Shown: positions 1-8,636 of the stretch, in pieces | How positions within the stretch are numbered: the first letter of the stretch is position 1 | Layout: the number at the start of each line of letters is the position of its first letter | Assembly: GCF_007992115.1 (NCBI RefSeq) | Contig: NZ_BJZQ01000001.1 | Coordinates: forward strand, 186,001 to 250,000 | Source: Aeromicrobium flavum | GTDB lineage: Bacteria > Actinomycetota > Actinomycetes > Propionibacteriales > Nocardioidaceae | DNA length: 64,000 nt | Direction: 5' to 3' | Program-made: the position numbers and the translations under genes | The notes under the pieces: model-generated | The model's database searches: none | What the model was told of the DNA's origin: nothing | The model's input: the letters and a program-made list of their open reading frames with translations, nothing else

Positions 1-736
1 CCAGCGCATGGCTCGCGATCGCCTGCGACACGTCGTCGGGGGCGGAGAACGCCGCGCCGGCGTCCGGCTCGCGGGTCTCGACCACGGCGACGATCTTGGC
101 CGGGTCGACCTTCAGGTAGGGCTCGCCGATGCGCTGCATCGGCTCGGTCAGCGTGAGCGGCCGACGGTGCGGCGGCAGCGCCGTGCCGCTGTAGATGTCG
201 TGGAAGCCCTCGAGCTCGCGCGGCTGCCAGTGGTTGACCTCGAGGATCACCTTGTCGGCCTGGTCGAGCCACGTCTTGTTGTTGCCGACGGAGCTGCCCG
301 GGACGAGCAGGCCATCGGGCAGGATCGCGGTCACCTCGATGACGGCGATGTCGAGCGGCCCGTAGAAGCCGAACCACATCTGCTGGGCGGAGTGGCTCAG
401 GTGGGCGTCGATGTAGTCGACCTCGCCCGCGTTGATCTGGCGGCGCAGGGACGGGTCGGAGTTGTACGGCAGTCGGGTGGAGATGGCGTGCGCCTCGGCC
501 AGGACACCGTCGGCCTGCGGAGCGGTGGAGGCACCGGTCCACAGGCCGATGCGGAACTCCTCGCCCGCGTCGTGCGCGGCGCGGGCCTTGGCGGCGAGCG
601 CCGACGGCACGACCTTCGGGTAGCCGGCGCCGGTGAAGCCGCTCATCCCGACGTTGTCACCGGGCCGGATGAACTGGACGGCCTCCTCGGCGGACATGAT
701 CCGCGAGAAGGCCACCGGGCACGTCACACGACTCAT
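1..736 (-). CDS. Acetyl-CoA hydrolase / succinyl-CoA:acetate CoA-transferase, 3'-truncated by window edge
   Basis: The frame read backwards from an ATG at 736 stays open to base 1, so the C-terminal part lies outside the window. The translation starts MSRVTCPVAFSRIMSAEEAV, continues with a GFTGAGYPK loop, and then has the family stretch YIDAHLSHSAQQMWFGFYG and GSSVGNNKTWLDQADKVI. These match the N-terminal domain of the acetyl-CoA hydrolase/transferase family (Cat1/AarC-like), which moves CoA between succinyl-CoA and acetate in the cytoplasm. The catalytic glutamate lies in the missing half, so hydrolase and transferase cannot be separated here. The trxA start lies 424 bases upstream and trxA ends only 13 bases before this start, so the two may be cotranscribed. 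Confidence 0.88.
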   Translation of the reverse strand, partial: MSRVTCPVAFSRIMSAEEAVQFIRPGDNVGMSGFTGAGYPKVVPSALAAKARAAHDAGEEFRIGLWTGASTAPQADGVLAEAHAISTRLPYNSDPSLRRQINAGEVDYIDAHLSHSAQQMWFGFYGPLDIAVIEVTAILPDGLLVPGSSVGNNKTWLDQADKVILEVNHWQPRELEGFHDIYSGTALPPHRRPLTLTEPMQRIGEPYLKVDPAKIVAVVETREPDAGAAFSAPDDVSQAIASHAL

Positions 737-749
737 GCCCCCCAGTGTT

Positions 750-1160
750 TCAGTTCTGGGACGGCTCCGAAACATCGGGCGTCGCGCCCTCGGGGGACTG
801 CGCCTCCTGCTCGGCGATCTCGCGGCGGACCTTGTCCATGTCGATGACGCGGATCTGCTCGATGATCTCGTCGAGCGCCTGGGCCGGGAGGGCGCCGGGC
901 TGGGCGTAGAGCAGCACGCCGTCGCGGAACGCCATCAGCGTCGGGATCGACGAGATCTGGACGGCGGCGGACAGCTCCTGCTCGGCCTCGGTGTCGATCT
1001 TGGCGAAGGTGATGTCGGGGTGGCGCTCGCTGGCGGCCTCGTAGACGGGGGCGAACTGCATGCACGGGCCGCACCAGCCGGCCCACCAGTCCACCAGCGT
1101 GATGCCGTCGCCGGTCACGGTGTCCTGGAACGTGTCGGCGGTCAGGTTGATCGTGGTCAT
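750..1160 (-). CDS. trxA: Thioredoxin
   Basis: A 136-residue thioredoxin-fold protein that reduces protein disulfides in the cytoplasm using electrons from thioredoxin reductase. The redox motif WCGPC is at residues 29-33, preceded by the usual VDWWAGWC strand and followed by the cis-Pro segment ISSIPTLMAF. It is about 25 residues longer than classical thioredoxin; the extra C-terminal tail (IAEQEAQSPEGATPDVSEPSQN region) is acidic and probably disordered. The ATG at 1160 is preceded by a GAGGAAAGG ribosome-binding site. No signal peptide is seen. Confidence 0.95.
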   Translation of the reverse strand: MTTINLTADTFQDTVTGDGITLVDWWAGWCGPCMQFAPVYEAASERHPDITFAKIDTEAEQELSAAVQISSIPTLMAFRDGVLLYAQPGALPAQALDEIIEQIRVIDMDKVRREIAEQEAQSPEGATPDVSEPSQN

Positions 1161-1241
1161 GATGGCCTTTCCTCGGGTACTCCGTGGTCAACGTCCTCCT
1201 CCACTGTGGCATTCCGCTGGTTGCGGCAGCATGATCGGGAC

Positions 1242-2363
1242 ATGGACCGCAGGAGCGTCATCGCCGGGGGAGCGGCGCTCGGCGCGGCGTGGCTCGCCGG
1301 CTGCAGCGGCGACGACGGATCGCCGCGACCTCGCACCTCGGCGACGTCGGCTGCTCCCACGCCATCACCGAGCGCGAGCGAGCCCGCCGGGCCCTCGCCG
1401 ATCGACCCGCGGCTGGACGGGACGATCGCCACGGGCCTGAACGTGCCGTGGGCCATCGTCTTCCTCGCCGACGGCACCGCGCTGGTCACCCAGCGCGACG
1501 ACGCGTCGATCGTCCGGGTGACCGCCGACGGCGACGTCTCGGCGGTCGGGGACGTGCCGGGCGTCGCGCCCGGGGGAGAGGGCGGCCTGCAGGGCCTGGC
1601 CGTGGCCCCGGGCGACGAGTCGGCGCTCTACGCCTACCTGACCGGCCCGGAGGACAACCGCGTGGTGCGCCTGGCGTTCGACGGCGAGCGGCTCGGTGCC
1701 GCCGAGCCGATCCTCACGGGGCTCGACAAGGCCTTCAACCACCAGGGCGGCGCGCTGACGTTCGACCGGCGCGGGCACCTCTTCGTGGCGGTGGGCGACG
1801 CCGCGAACGCCGACACCGCCCAGGACCGCGACACGCTCAACGGCAAGATCCTGCGGATCGACACCCAGGGCCGGCCCGTCGCCGGGAACCCGTTCGGCAA
1901 CGAGGTGTGGTCGTACGGCCACCGCAACGTCGAGGGCCTGGCGTGGGACGAGCAGGGCCGGCTGTGGGCCAGCGAGTTCGGCGCCCAGTCCACCGACGAG
2001 CTGAACGTCATCGTCAAGGGCGGCAACTACGGCTGGCCGACGGTCGAGGGGAACAGCGACGACGACCGGTTCGTGCGGCCCCGTGCCACGTGGTCGACCG
2101 CCGAGGCGTCCCCCGCCGGGGTGGCCGTCAGCGGCGACCGCGCGTTCGTCGCGGCCCTGCGCGGCGAGCGCCTGTGGCAGGTCCCGCTGCGCGGATCGTC
2201 GGCCGGCAGGCCCCGCGCGTTCCTGACCGGCGAGCTCGGTCGGCTGCGGTCCGTGGCGGTCGCTCCGGACGGCTCGTTGTGGGTGGGCACGTCCAACACC
2301 GACGGGCGCGGACGCCCCGACCGGCGCGACGACCGGATCGTGCGGGTCGCGATATTCGCCTGA
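1242..2363 (+). CDS. PQQ-dependent sugar dehydrogenase-type lipoprotein
   Basis: A 373-residue glucose/sorbosone dehydrogenase-family beta-propeller (soluble aldose dehydrogenase type), expected to oxidise sugars outside the cell with PQQ. The N-terminus MDRRSVIAGG carries a twin-arginine-like RR pair and a lipobox LAGC ending at Cys21, so it is probably a membrane-anchored lipoprotein, possibly exported by Tat. Family landmarks are GLNVPWAIVFL, GGLQGLAVAPG, HQGGALTFDRRGHLFVAVGD and GHRNVEGLAWDEQG. The start at 1242 is chosen because it gives the signal sequence; longer in-frame extensions upstream run through the divergent trxA gene. No PQQ biosynthesis gene is in the window, so the cofactor is inferred from the family. 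Confidence 0.88.
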   Translation: MDRRSVIAGGAALGAAWLAGCSGDDGSPRPRTSATSAAPTPSPSASEPAGPSPIDPRLDGTIATGLNVPWAIVFLADGTALVTQRDDASIVRVTADGDVSAVGDVPGVAPGGEGGLQGLAVAPGDESALYAYLTGPEDNRVVRLAFDGERLGAAEPILTGLDKAFNHQGGALTFDRRGHLFVAVGDAANADTAQDRDTLNGKILRIDTQGRPVAGNPFGNEVWSYGHRNVEGLAWDEQGRLWASEFGAQSTDELNVIVKGGNYGWPTVEGNSDDDRFVRPRATWSTAEASPAGVAVSGDRAFVAALRGERLWQVPLRGSSAGRPRAFLTGELGRLRSVAVAPDGSLWVGTSNTDGRGRPDRRDDRIVRVAIFA

Positions 2364-2578
2364 CGGACCACTGGATTTGCAGGCTGTATCGGGTTATCGT
2401 CGCGGTGGGGGACGACTCGGTTCGCCGACGTCATGAGGAATGCAGCGCCTCGGGGACTTGTGCCCGCGTCGCGTTTTCCGGATCGTCCTCGTTCGCCCCT
2501 CGGGTCCGCTTCGGAACCCGAGCGTGGCGGAGGCGGTTCGCCGCCCTGTGAGTCCGGCTCCCTCCCGGCACTGACAGC

Positions 2579-2612
2579 AAGAACCCCACCACCTCGCGGT
2601 GGTGGGGTTCTT
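2579..2612 (-). terminator. Intrinsic terminator after the cold-shock gene
   Basis: A perfect 15-bp inverted repeat (AAGAACCCCACCACC and its complement) around a 4-base loop lies 23 bases beyond the cold-shock stop codon. It could also stop readthrough from the convergent sugar dehydrogenase, which ends at 2363. The 215 bases between 2364 and 2578 hold no other feature I can support. Confidence 0.85.
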
Positions 2613-2635
2613 GGCGTGTCGTCCGGCGACGGTGC

Positions 2636-2839
2636 TCAGAGGGGCCGGATGTTCGCGGCCTGGAGGCCCTTCTGTCCCTGCTCGACGTCGAACTCGACCT
2701 TCTGGTCCTCGTTCAGCGACTTGTAGCCGCCCGACTGGATCGCGCTGTAGTGCGCGAAGACGTCCTCGCCGCCGTCATCGGGGGCGATGAAGCCGAAGCC
2801 CTTGTCGGCGTTGAACCACTTGACGGTACCGGTGGCCAT
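2636..2839 (-). CDS. cspA: Cold-shock protein, CspA family
   Basis: A 67-residue single cold-shock domain that binds single-stranded RNA and DNA and acts as an RNA chaperone. RNP1 (KGFGFI) is at residues 13-18 and RNP2 (VFAHY) at 27-31; [16 protein letters not shown] is the standard opening. The ATG at 2839 has an AGGAGA ribosome-binding site six bases upstream, which rules out the longer in-frame start at 2965. Length matches the family exactly. It is monocistronic, with its own terminator and a long gene-free leader. Confidence 0.96.
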   Translation of the reverse strand: MATGTVKWFNADKGFGFIAPDDGGEDVFAHYSAIQSGGYKSLNEDQKVEFDVEQGQKGLQAANIRPL

Positions 2840-3199
2840 GGTCGTTCTCCTCTTCGATCCTTCTGGCGATGGTCGGACGCGCTCTTCACGCCCGACGGTC
2901 GCGACGCACATCCAACCGCGAGAGGAACCACGCCCCGGAGGGTCCTGCATCCTTTTGCTGTCCAACGTCGTGCAACTGCGACCACCCTACGACACGGCAG
3001 GGGGCCCGGGGAGGGTCTGTTTTCCCGTCGCCGGGGCGAATCTCCGGTGAATCCCGCGCGCCGGTGCGTGAACCGGACGAACTACGCCGGTATAGTCACG
3101 AAGAACCACTCCCGCGAGGGAGTGGGGCGACCGGCATGCCGGTGGCCGTGCGGGGGGCGTGCATCCGGGGGGACGGCGCGTCCCCCGCTCCCGTCCCGC
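2840..3199. other. Gene-free stretch: cspA leader region and exonuclease III terminator
   Basis: These 360 bases hold no credible gene. The part next to cspA is probably its promoter and 5' untranslated leader, which are characteristically long for cold-shock genes; I could not place a convincing -35/-10 pair. The part next to the exonuclease gene contains one hairpin, listed separately. Confidence 0.5.
3106..3125 (-). terminator. Hairpin after exonuclease III gene
   Basis: CCACTCCC and GGGAGTGG pair around a GCGA tetraloop 75 bases past the exonuclease stop. On the minus strand the stem is followed by TTCTTC, a weak U-tract, so it probably terminates the minus-strand transcript. Confidence 0.6.
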
Positions 3200-4000
3200 T
3201 CAGGCGAGGTCGTAGTCGATGGTCAGCGGGGCGTGGTCGGACCAGCGCTCGCCCCAGCTGGGGGCGCGATCGACGGTGGCGACGCGTGCCGCGGCGGCCA
3301 GCTCGGGGGTCGCGATCTGGTAGTCGATCCGCCAGCCCGTGTCGTTGTCGAACGCCTGGCCGCGCATGGACCACCACGTGTACGGGCCGTCGACGGGGCC
3401 GGCCAGCCGGCGGTGCACGTCGTACCAGCCGAGGTCGCCGAAGAACTGGTCGAAGTAGGCCCGCTCCTGCGGCAGGAAGCCCGCCTTCTTGACGTTGCCC
3501 TTCCAGTTGCGGATGTCCAGCTCGGTGTGGCCGACGTTGAGGTCGCCGGTGATCAGCGCGTAGCCGTCCATGCCGCCGAGCTCGGCCATCCGCTTGGTCA
3601 TCTGGTCGAGGAAGCGGTACTTCTCCTCCTGGCTCGGGGTGCCGACCCCGCCGGAGTGGACGTAGACGCTGACGACGGTGAGGACGGAGCCGTCGGGCAG
3701 GGCAAGGTCGGACTCGATCCAGCGACCGGAGTCGTCGAAGAACGCGTCTCCGTTGCCGACGCGGTGGCTGACGGGCTCGAGGCGGCTGAGCACGGCCACG
3801 CCCGAACGGCCCTTCGCGGCCGCCTCGGTGTGGACGACGTGGTAGCCGGTGCCCTCGAGGAGCTCGTGCACGAGGTCGTCGGGGCAGCGGACTTCCTGCA
3901 GCGTGACGATGTCGGCGTCGCGGCCCTCGAGCCACTCCTTCATCCCCTTGCGCCACGCGGCGCGGATGCCATTGACGTTGACGGTCGCGATCCTCAGCAC
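3200..4000 (-). CDS. xth: Exodeoxyribonuclease III
   Basis: A 266-residue member of the exonuclease III/AP-endonuclease family, which cuts abasic sites and trims 3' ends in base-excision repair. The metal and catalytic landmarks are present: TVNVNGIR at the N-terminus, Glu36 in LQEVR, a GDLNVGH motif in the middle, and the terminal SDHAPL motif with Asp255 and His256. Length is normal for the family. The ATG at 4000 gives the canonical MLRIATVNVNGIR start. Confidence 0.96.
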   Translation of the reverse strand: MLRIATVNVNGIRAAWRKGMKEWLEGRDADIVTLQEVRCPDDLVHELLEGTGYHVVHTEAAAKGRSGVAVLSRLEPVSHRVGNGDAFFDDSGRWIESDLALPDGSVLTVVSVYVHSGGVGTPSQEEKYRFLDQMTKRMAELGGMDGYALITGDLNVGHTELDIRNWKGNVKKAGFLPQERAYFDQFFGDLGWYDVHRRLAGPVDGPYTWWSMRGQAFDNDTGWRIDYQIATPELAAAARVATVDRAPSWGERWSDHAPLTIDYDLA

Positions 4001-4027
4001 CCGGCCGAGGCTACCGGGCCCCCTCCA

Positions 4028-4090
4028 CCACTTTTGGAACGGGATTCACGTCGACTGGACGATTCGAGGTGAATCCCGTTCCAAAAGTGG
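4028..4090. repeat. Long intergenic palindrome 1
   Basis: Arms of 22 bases at 4028-4049 and 4069-4090 are perfectly complementary (left arm begins CCACTTTTGGAACGGG) around a 19-base loop. It lies between two tandem minus-strand genes and has no U-tract, so it is not a typical terminator. It is one of four long palindromes between core genes in this window. Confidence 0.85.
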
Positions 4091-4105
4091 AAGGGGGCGG
4101 GCGAC

Positions 4106-5347
4106 TCAGTCGGAGAAGGGCGGGCGCTCGTCGAGGCGGATCGAGCGGCGGCCGGCCCAGCGCCAGGCGCGGGCGGTCAGGTCGCGGTCCTCGTCGGTGA
4201 CGAGGTTGCCCATGACCCGCAGCGCGATCGTCATGAGGCGGTGCGACCGCATGCCGACCGGTCCGGCCGTGGGCAGCAGGTGCGGCACCGTGATGAGCCC
4301 GGCCAGGCGGCGGGCGATCGAGAACGCCGGCCCGTAGTGGGCGGTCAGCATCGCGGGCCACGCCTCGGCGGGGGAGTCACCCGTGGCCAGCAGCTCGGCG
4401 CCGATGCGTCCGGTTTCCAGCCCGTAGTCGATGCCCTCGCCGTTGAGCGGGTTGACGCAGCCGGCGGCGTCGCCGATGACGATCCAGTTCGGCCCGGCGA
4501 CGCCCGACACGGCACCGCCCATCGGCAGCAGCGCCGAGGTGGGCATCCGCAGGTCGGACCCGAGGTCCCAGTCCTCGCGGCGCAGCGTGGCGTAGTACTC
4601 CATCAGCGGCCGGATCTGGATCTTGGCGGGGCGCTTGGCCGTGGCCAGGGCGCCGACGCCGAGGTTCACCTCGCCGTCGCCGAGGGGGAAGATCCACCCG
4701 TAGCCGGGCAGCAGCTCGCCGTCCTCGCCGCGCAGCTCGAGGTGCGACGAGATCCAGGGGTCGTCGCCACGGCCCGACTTGACGTAGCTGCGGCCGGCGA
4801 CGCCGTAGGCGGTGTCGCGGTGCCACTCGCGGCCGAGCATCCGGCCCAGCGGCGAGCGCACGCCGTCGGCCACCACGAGGCGGCGGCAGGCGATCGTGTG
4901 GCGCCCCTCCGCGGTCTCGACGACGACGCCCGTGACGGAGCCGTCGGCGTCACGGACGACGTCGACGGCCTTCGCGCCGTCGACGCCGATCGCGCCCGCG
5001 TCGAGCGCTCGCTGGCGGATGCGCGCGTCGAGCTCGGTGCGGGGGACGGCCGAGCCGTGGTCGGGCAGGGACCCGCCGGGCCACGGCAGCAGGAGCTCCT
5101 GGCCGAAGCCCGCCGCGCGCAGCCCGCGGTTCAGGGTGTGCCCACGCACCCAGTCGCCGAGGTCGAGCAGGTCGAGCTCGGCGATGGCGCGCGGGGTGAG
5201 GCCGTCGCCGCAGGTCTTGTCGCGGGGGAAGGTGGCCGCGTCGACCAGCACGGTGTCCATCCCGAGGCGGGAGGTCCAGGCCGCGGCGGACGAGCCCGCG
5301 GGCCCGGCGCCGACGACGAGGACGTCGGTGGTGGTCGGCAGGCTCAT
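4106..5347 (-). CDS. Geranylgeranyl reductase-family FAD oxidoreductase
   Basis: A 413-residue flavoprotein of the GGR/squalene-epoxidase-like family. A Rossmann dinucleotide-binding motif GAGPAGSS is at residues 13-20, followed by the family signature DKTCGDGLTPRAI, and the second FAD motif is WIVIGDAAGCVNPLNGEGI. Relatives reduce the isoprenoid side chains of menaquinone or lipids at the membrane; the substrate cannot be read from sequence. The ATG at 5347 is preferred to upstream in-frame starts because it places the Rossmann strand at the N-terminus and leaves a 52-base divergent intergenic region to the next gene. Confidence 0.88.
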   Translation of the reverse strand: MSLPTTTDVLVVGAGPAGSSAAAWTSRLGMDTVLVDAATFPRDKTCGDGLTPRAIAELDLLDLGDWVRGHTLNRGLRAAGFGQELLLPWPGGSLPDHGSAVPRTELDARIRQRALDAGAIGVDGAKAVDVVRDADGSVTGVVVETAEGRHTIACRRLVVADGVRSPLGRMLGREWHRDTAYGVAGRSYVKSGRGDDPWISSHLELRGEDGELLPGYGWIFPLGDGEVNLGVGALATAKRPAKIQIRPLMEYYATLRREDWDLGSDLRMPTSALLPMGGAVSGVAGPNWIVIGDAAGCVNPLNGEGIDYGLETGRIGAELLATGDSPAEAWPAMLTAHYGPAFSIARRLAGLITVPHLLPTAGPVGMRSHRLMTIALRVMGNLVTDEDRDLTARAWRWAGRRSIRLDERPPFSD

Positions 5348-5399
5348 GGGTCGATTCTCCCACCGGCCCCAGCACGCCCCGGTCAGGGGAGGTGCGAAG

Positions 5400-6131
5400 A
5401 TGGCCGGCATGTCGCGAGCGCCCTCACCGAACCCCGACGTCGTCCGGTTCGCGTCCCGCGGCTCCAGCCACTTCGACGTGCTGCTCGCCCTGTTCTGCGT
5501 CGTGATCGTGGTGTCCAACGTCGTGGCCACCAAGGCCATCGAGTTCGGCTCGGGCAGCCTGACCGTCGGTCCCGTGCAGGTGTGGCCGCTCGTCACCGAC
5601 GGCGGGGTCGTCCTGTTCCCGCTGGCCTACGTGCTCGGCGACGTGATCTCCGAGGTCTACGGCCTGCGCGCCGCCCGCCGCGCCATCCTCACCGGGTTCG
5701 CCGCGGCGGCGCTGGCGGCCTTCGCCTTCTTCGTCGTGCAGCTCATGCCGGCCGCGTCCTGGTACGAGAACCAGCCGGCCTACGAGGCGGTACTGGGGCC
5801 GGTCTCGCAGATCGTGCTCGCCAGCCTGGCGGGGTACCTCGCCGGCCAGTTCCTGAACTCCTGGGTGCTGGTGCGGATGAAGCAGCGCTCCGCCGAGCAC
5901 CGGCTCGTGGCCCGTCTCGTCGGATCGACCGGCGTGGGCGAAGTGGCCGACACGCTGATCTTCTGCGCCATCGCCGCCTCCGCGATCGGGATCACCACGT
6001 TCGGGACGTTCCTGAACTACTTCGTGATGGGCGTCGTGCTGAAGGTCGGGATCGAGCTGGCGCTCATGCCGGTGACGGTGCGGGTCATCGCGTGGCTCAA
6101 GCGACGCGAGCCGGGCTACTTCGACAGGTAG
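5400..6131 (+). CDS. Queuosine precursor transporter, YhhQ (VUT) family
   Basis: A 243-residue integral membrane protein with about six hydrophobic segments. Family signatures include VVSNVVATKAIEFG, PLAYVLGDVISEVYG and GSTGVGEVADTLIFC, matching the YhhQ/VUT family that imports preQ0 and preQ1. The ATG at 5400 is chosen because a GGGGAGG ribosome-binding site lies seven bases upstream; a second ATG at 5409 is possible. Its last 16 bases overlap the 3' end of the convergent tgt gene, whose enzyme uses the imported base. The pair makes functional sense as queuosine salvage. Confidence 0.9.
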   Translation: MAGMSRAPSPNPDVVRFASRGSSHFDVLLALFCVVIVVSNVVATKAIEFGSGSLTVGPVQVWPLVTDGGVVLFPLAYVLGDVISEVYGLRAARRAILTGFAAAALAAFAFFVVQLMPAASWYENQPAYEAVLGPVSQIVLASLAGYLAGQFLNSWVLVRMKQRSAEHRLVARLVGSTGVGEVADTLIFCAIAASAIGITTFGTFLNYFVMGVVLKVGIELALMPVTVRVIAWLKRREPGYFDR

Positions 6132-7318
6132 CGGCCCAGCCACTCGTCGCGCAGCGCCGCGAAGTCCCCGGCCTCGATCGCGTCGCGCATGCGGTCGACG
6201 AGCCGGATGAAGAAGCGCTCGTTGTGGATCGAGCACAGCGTCGCGGCGTTGTACTCGTTGGCCTTGAACAGGTGGTGCAGGTACGCCTTCGTGTAGTGGG
6301 CGCAGGTGTAGCAGTCGCAGCCCTCCTCGATGGGGCCGAAGTCGCGCCGCGAGGCGGCCACCATGAGGTTGGAGCGTCCGTCGGCGGTGTAGATCCGCGA
6401 CGAGCGCGCGACCCGGGTGGGCGTGACGCAGTCGAAGGTGTCGCAGCCGGCCTCGACGCCGGCGAAGAGGTCCTCGGGCTCGCCGATGCCCAGCAGGTGG
6501 CGGGGGCGGTCGTCGGGGAGCTCGTCGGTGACCCACCGGACGATCGTGCCGAGGCTCTCCTTCTCGATCGCGCCGCCGACGCCGTAGCCGTCGAAGTCCA
6601 TCCCGGCCAGGCCGCGTGCGGCCTGCCGGCGCAGGTCCTCGTGCTGGGCACCCTGCACCACGCCGTACAGCGCCTGGCGCGGCTTGTCGGCACGCTCGGC
6701 CGAGAGTCGCTGGTGCTCGGCGAGGCAGCGCTCGGCCCACGCCTGGGTGCGCCGCAGGGAGTCCTCCTGGTACTCGCGGCTGTTCATCAGCGTCGTCAGC
6801 TCGTCGAACGCGAAGATGATGTCGGCGCCGAGCTGGTGCTGGATGCGCATCGACACCTCGGGGGTGAACCGGTGCTTGGACCCGTCGAGGTGGCTCTTGA
6901 ACGTCACGCCGTCGTCATCGACGTGCGCCAGCCGGTCCTTGCCCGGGGCGATCACGTCGTCGGCCTCGGTGCCCACGGCGTCCATCGCGAGGGTCTTCTT
7001 GAAGCCGGCGCCGAGGCTCAGCACCTGGAAGCCGCCGGAATCGGTGAACGTCGGGCCGCGCCAGTTCATGAACGCGCCGAGGCCGCCGGCCTCCTCGACG
7101 ATGTCGGCACCGGGCTGCAGGTACAGGTGGTAGGCGTTCGACAGCACCGCCTGCCCGCCCAGCTGCACGATCGACTCCGGCAGCACCGCCTTGACGGTGG
7201 CCTTGGTGCCGACGGGGATGAACGCCGGCGTGCGGATCGCCCCGTGCGGGGTCTCGATGGTGCCCGATCTTCCCGGGGCGTCCGGCAGGGTGCTTCCGAC
7301 GGTGAACACGGGCCCCAT
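6116..7318 (-). CDS. tgt: tRNA-guanine transglycosylase
   Basis: A 400-residue bacterial Tgt, which exchanges the wobble guanine of GUN-anticodon tRNAs for preQ1 on the way to queuosine. The substrate-binding Asp93 lies in TDSGGFQ, the catalytic region is FDCVTPTRVAR, and the zinc site is complete: Cys334, Cys336, Cys339 in CDCYTC and His365, with the same spacing as the E. coli enzyme. The ATG at 7318 starts MGPVFTVGST; a longer frame upstream overlaps the neighbouring TPR gene. No queA, queG or queE is seen in the window. Confidence 0.96.
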   Translation of the reverse strand: MGPVFTVGSTLPDAPGRSGTIETPHGAIRTPAFIPVGTKATVKAVLPESIVQLGGQAVLSNAYHLYLQPGADIVEEAGGLGAFMNWRGPTFTDSGGFQVLSLGAGFKKTLAMDAVGTEADDVIAPGKDRLAHVDDDGVTFKSHLDGSKHRFTPEVSMRIQHQLGADIIFAFDELTTLMNSREYQEDSLRRTQAWAERCLAEHQRLSAERADKPRQALYGVVQGAQHEDLRRQAARGLAGMDFDGYGVGGAIEKESLGTIVRWVTDELPDDRPRHLLGIGEPEDLFAGVEAGCDTFDCVTPTRVARSSRIYTADGRSNLMVAASRRDFGPIEEGCDCYTCAHYTKAYLHHLFKANEYNAATLCSIHNERFFIRLVDRMRDAIEAGDFAALRDEWLGRYLSK

Positions 7319-7344
7319 CCAAACAGACGGGGCCCGCGTCCCGG

Positions 7345-7749
7345 TCAGGCGTCGGTGCGGTCGACCAGCTCGACGCGCGTGGCGTCGCGCTCGCTGCTGC
7401 CCATGGCGGCGGCGAGACGGTGGTGGACCGTCCCCTCGCGGTGGCGGCTCTGCCGGTCGAGGGACAGGCCGAGGGCGGTGTGCGCCCAGGCGCTGGTGGG
7501 CTCGAGCTCGGTCAGCCGCCGGAACGCCTGCTCCGCCGGGGCCAGGTGGGCCGCGGCGAAGTGGGCGCGTCCCAGCAGCTCCCACACGGCGGCGTTGCGC
7601 GGCTCCAGCTCGGTGACGGGCTGCAGGACCCGGGCCGCCTCGCGCGGGAACCGCGAGTCGAGCAGCTCCTCCGCGTAGCGGAAGGCCGCGAAGGGCTCCA
7701 TCGCCTCGATCGATGCGTCGGTCAGCGTGGGCTTCATCCAGATGGTCAT
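7345..7749 (-). CDS. TPR-like repeat protein
   Basis: A 134-residue soluble protein made of tetratricopeptide-like helical pairs (for example AARVLQPVTELEPRNAAVWELLGRA read as a repeat, then AEQAFRRLTELEPTSAWAHTALG). Such proteins scaffold protein-protein contacts; no partner can be named. The ATG at 7749 has a GAGGAGCGGA ribosome-binding site and is preferred to 7776. It ends 26 bases before tgt starts, so the two are probably one transcript. Confidence 0.78.
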   Translation of the reverse strand: MTIWMKPTLTDASIEAMEPFAAFRYAEELLDSRFPREAARVLQPVTELEPRNAAVWELLGRAHFAAAHLAPAEQAFRRLTELEPTSAWAHTALGLSLDRQSRHREGTVHHRLAAAMGSSERDATRVELVDRTDA

Positions 7750-7804
7750 TCCGCTCCTCTCGTCACCGGTCCTCAACGGCGGGGGAGGCGCGGATGTTCC
7801 CGGC

Positions 7805-8503
7805 TCACTCCTGGACGTCGGGGGCCGGCTCGGCCGGCTGGAGCGGCTTCGGGTCGGGCTTGGGCGTCGGTGACGGAGCGGGGGCCGGGGCGGTGGTGGG
7901 CGGCTCCGTCGGCTCGCCCGTGGTGGGCGGCGCGACGGGCGCCGTCGTCGTCCCCTCCGTGGGACCCTCGGTCGGCTCGGCCGTCGGCGTGGCCTCGGTC
8001 TCGGCGGGTGCCTCCCGCTCCTGCTCGGTGCTGCCGCCCTGCCACGGGCGTCCGATCGACGGGTTGTCGGTGTGGCCGAACGAGGAGTCGGTGACCAGCT
8101 CGTACGCGCCGATCGCCAGCAGCGCGGCGGCGAGGGTCAGGCCGGTCCACGTCAGCACGCGCTTCCAGGAGAAGGCCCGCTCGGACTCCTCGACCGCGAC
8201 GGCCGACTCCTCCTCGGTGACCAGCACCTCGCCCTCGTCACCGGCTCCCGCCTGGGCCGACTCGCCGGCCGGACGCGATCGGGCGACGACGCTGCCGCTC
8301 TCGGTGATGAACGTCGTGCCCTTGTCGAGCCCTCGCACGTAGAACGCGCTCGCGACCGACGCCACGAGGCTGCCGACCGCGGCACCGATGATCGTGCCGG
8401 CCACTCCGAGGTACGACGCGACCCAGGCCGAGGTCATCGCGGCGAGGGCACCGGCGACCAGCTGCAGCCAGGGCAGGCCGGTGAGGGGTCCTTTGTCCGA
8501 CAT
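7805..8503 (-). CDS. Membrane protein with Pro/Thr-rich tail, unknown function
   Basis: A 232-residue protein I do not recognise. It opens with two adjacent hydrophobic segments (residues about 10-55), has an acidic linker rich in Glu and Ala, a third hydrophobic segment near residues 113-132 (VLTWTGLTLAAALLAIGAY), and a low-complexity Pro/Thr/Glu-rich C-terminal third typical of extracytoplasmic linkers. The ATG at 8503 begins MSDKGPLTGLP. Composition suggests a cell-envelope protein; no enzymatic motif is seen. Confidence 0.75.
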   Translation of the reverse strand: MSDKGPLTGLPWLQLVAGALAAMTSAWVASYLGVAGTIIGAAVGSLVASVASAFYVRGLDKGTTFITESGSVVARSRPAGESAQAGAGDEGEVLVTEEESAVAVEESERAFSWKRVLTWTGLTLAAALLAIGAYELVTDSSFGHTDNPSIGRPWQGGSTEQEREAPAETEATPTAEPTEGPTEGTTTAPVAPPTTGEPTEPPTTAPAPAPSPTPKPDPKPLQPAEPAPDVQE

Positions 8504-8543
8504 GATTTCGAGCCTAACGAAGCCGGCCAGCCCGTCCCGGGCT

Positions 8544-8616
8544 CGAGATGTGTAGCGAACGACACCTGATCGAGGCGGATTCGGCCTGATTCAGGTGCGT
8601 TTCGCTACACATCTCG
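8544..8616. repeat. Long intergenic palindrome 2
   Basis: Arms at 8544-8569 and 8591-8616 pair over 22 of 26 positions (16 bp beginning CGAGATGTGTAGCG, a four-base internal mismatch, then six more). The right edge reads GCTACACATCTCGCGCGC, which recurs with one change beside palindrome 4 near 22.66 kb. It lies between two tandem minus-strand genes. Confidence 0.8.
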
Positions 8617-8636
8617 CGCGCCATGGGCGGGTCGGG

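Noticed and set aside
4241-7678. Plus-strand open frame of 1145 codons
   Set aside because: It runs antisense to the geranylgeranyl reductase, tgt and TPR genes and across the transporter in a wrong frame. Its Arg/Gly/Ala-rich residues match no family; it is a GC-driven shadow.
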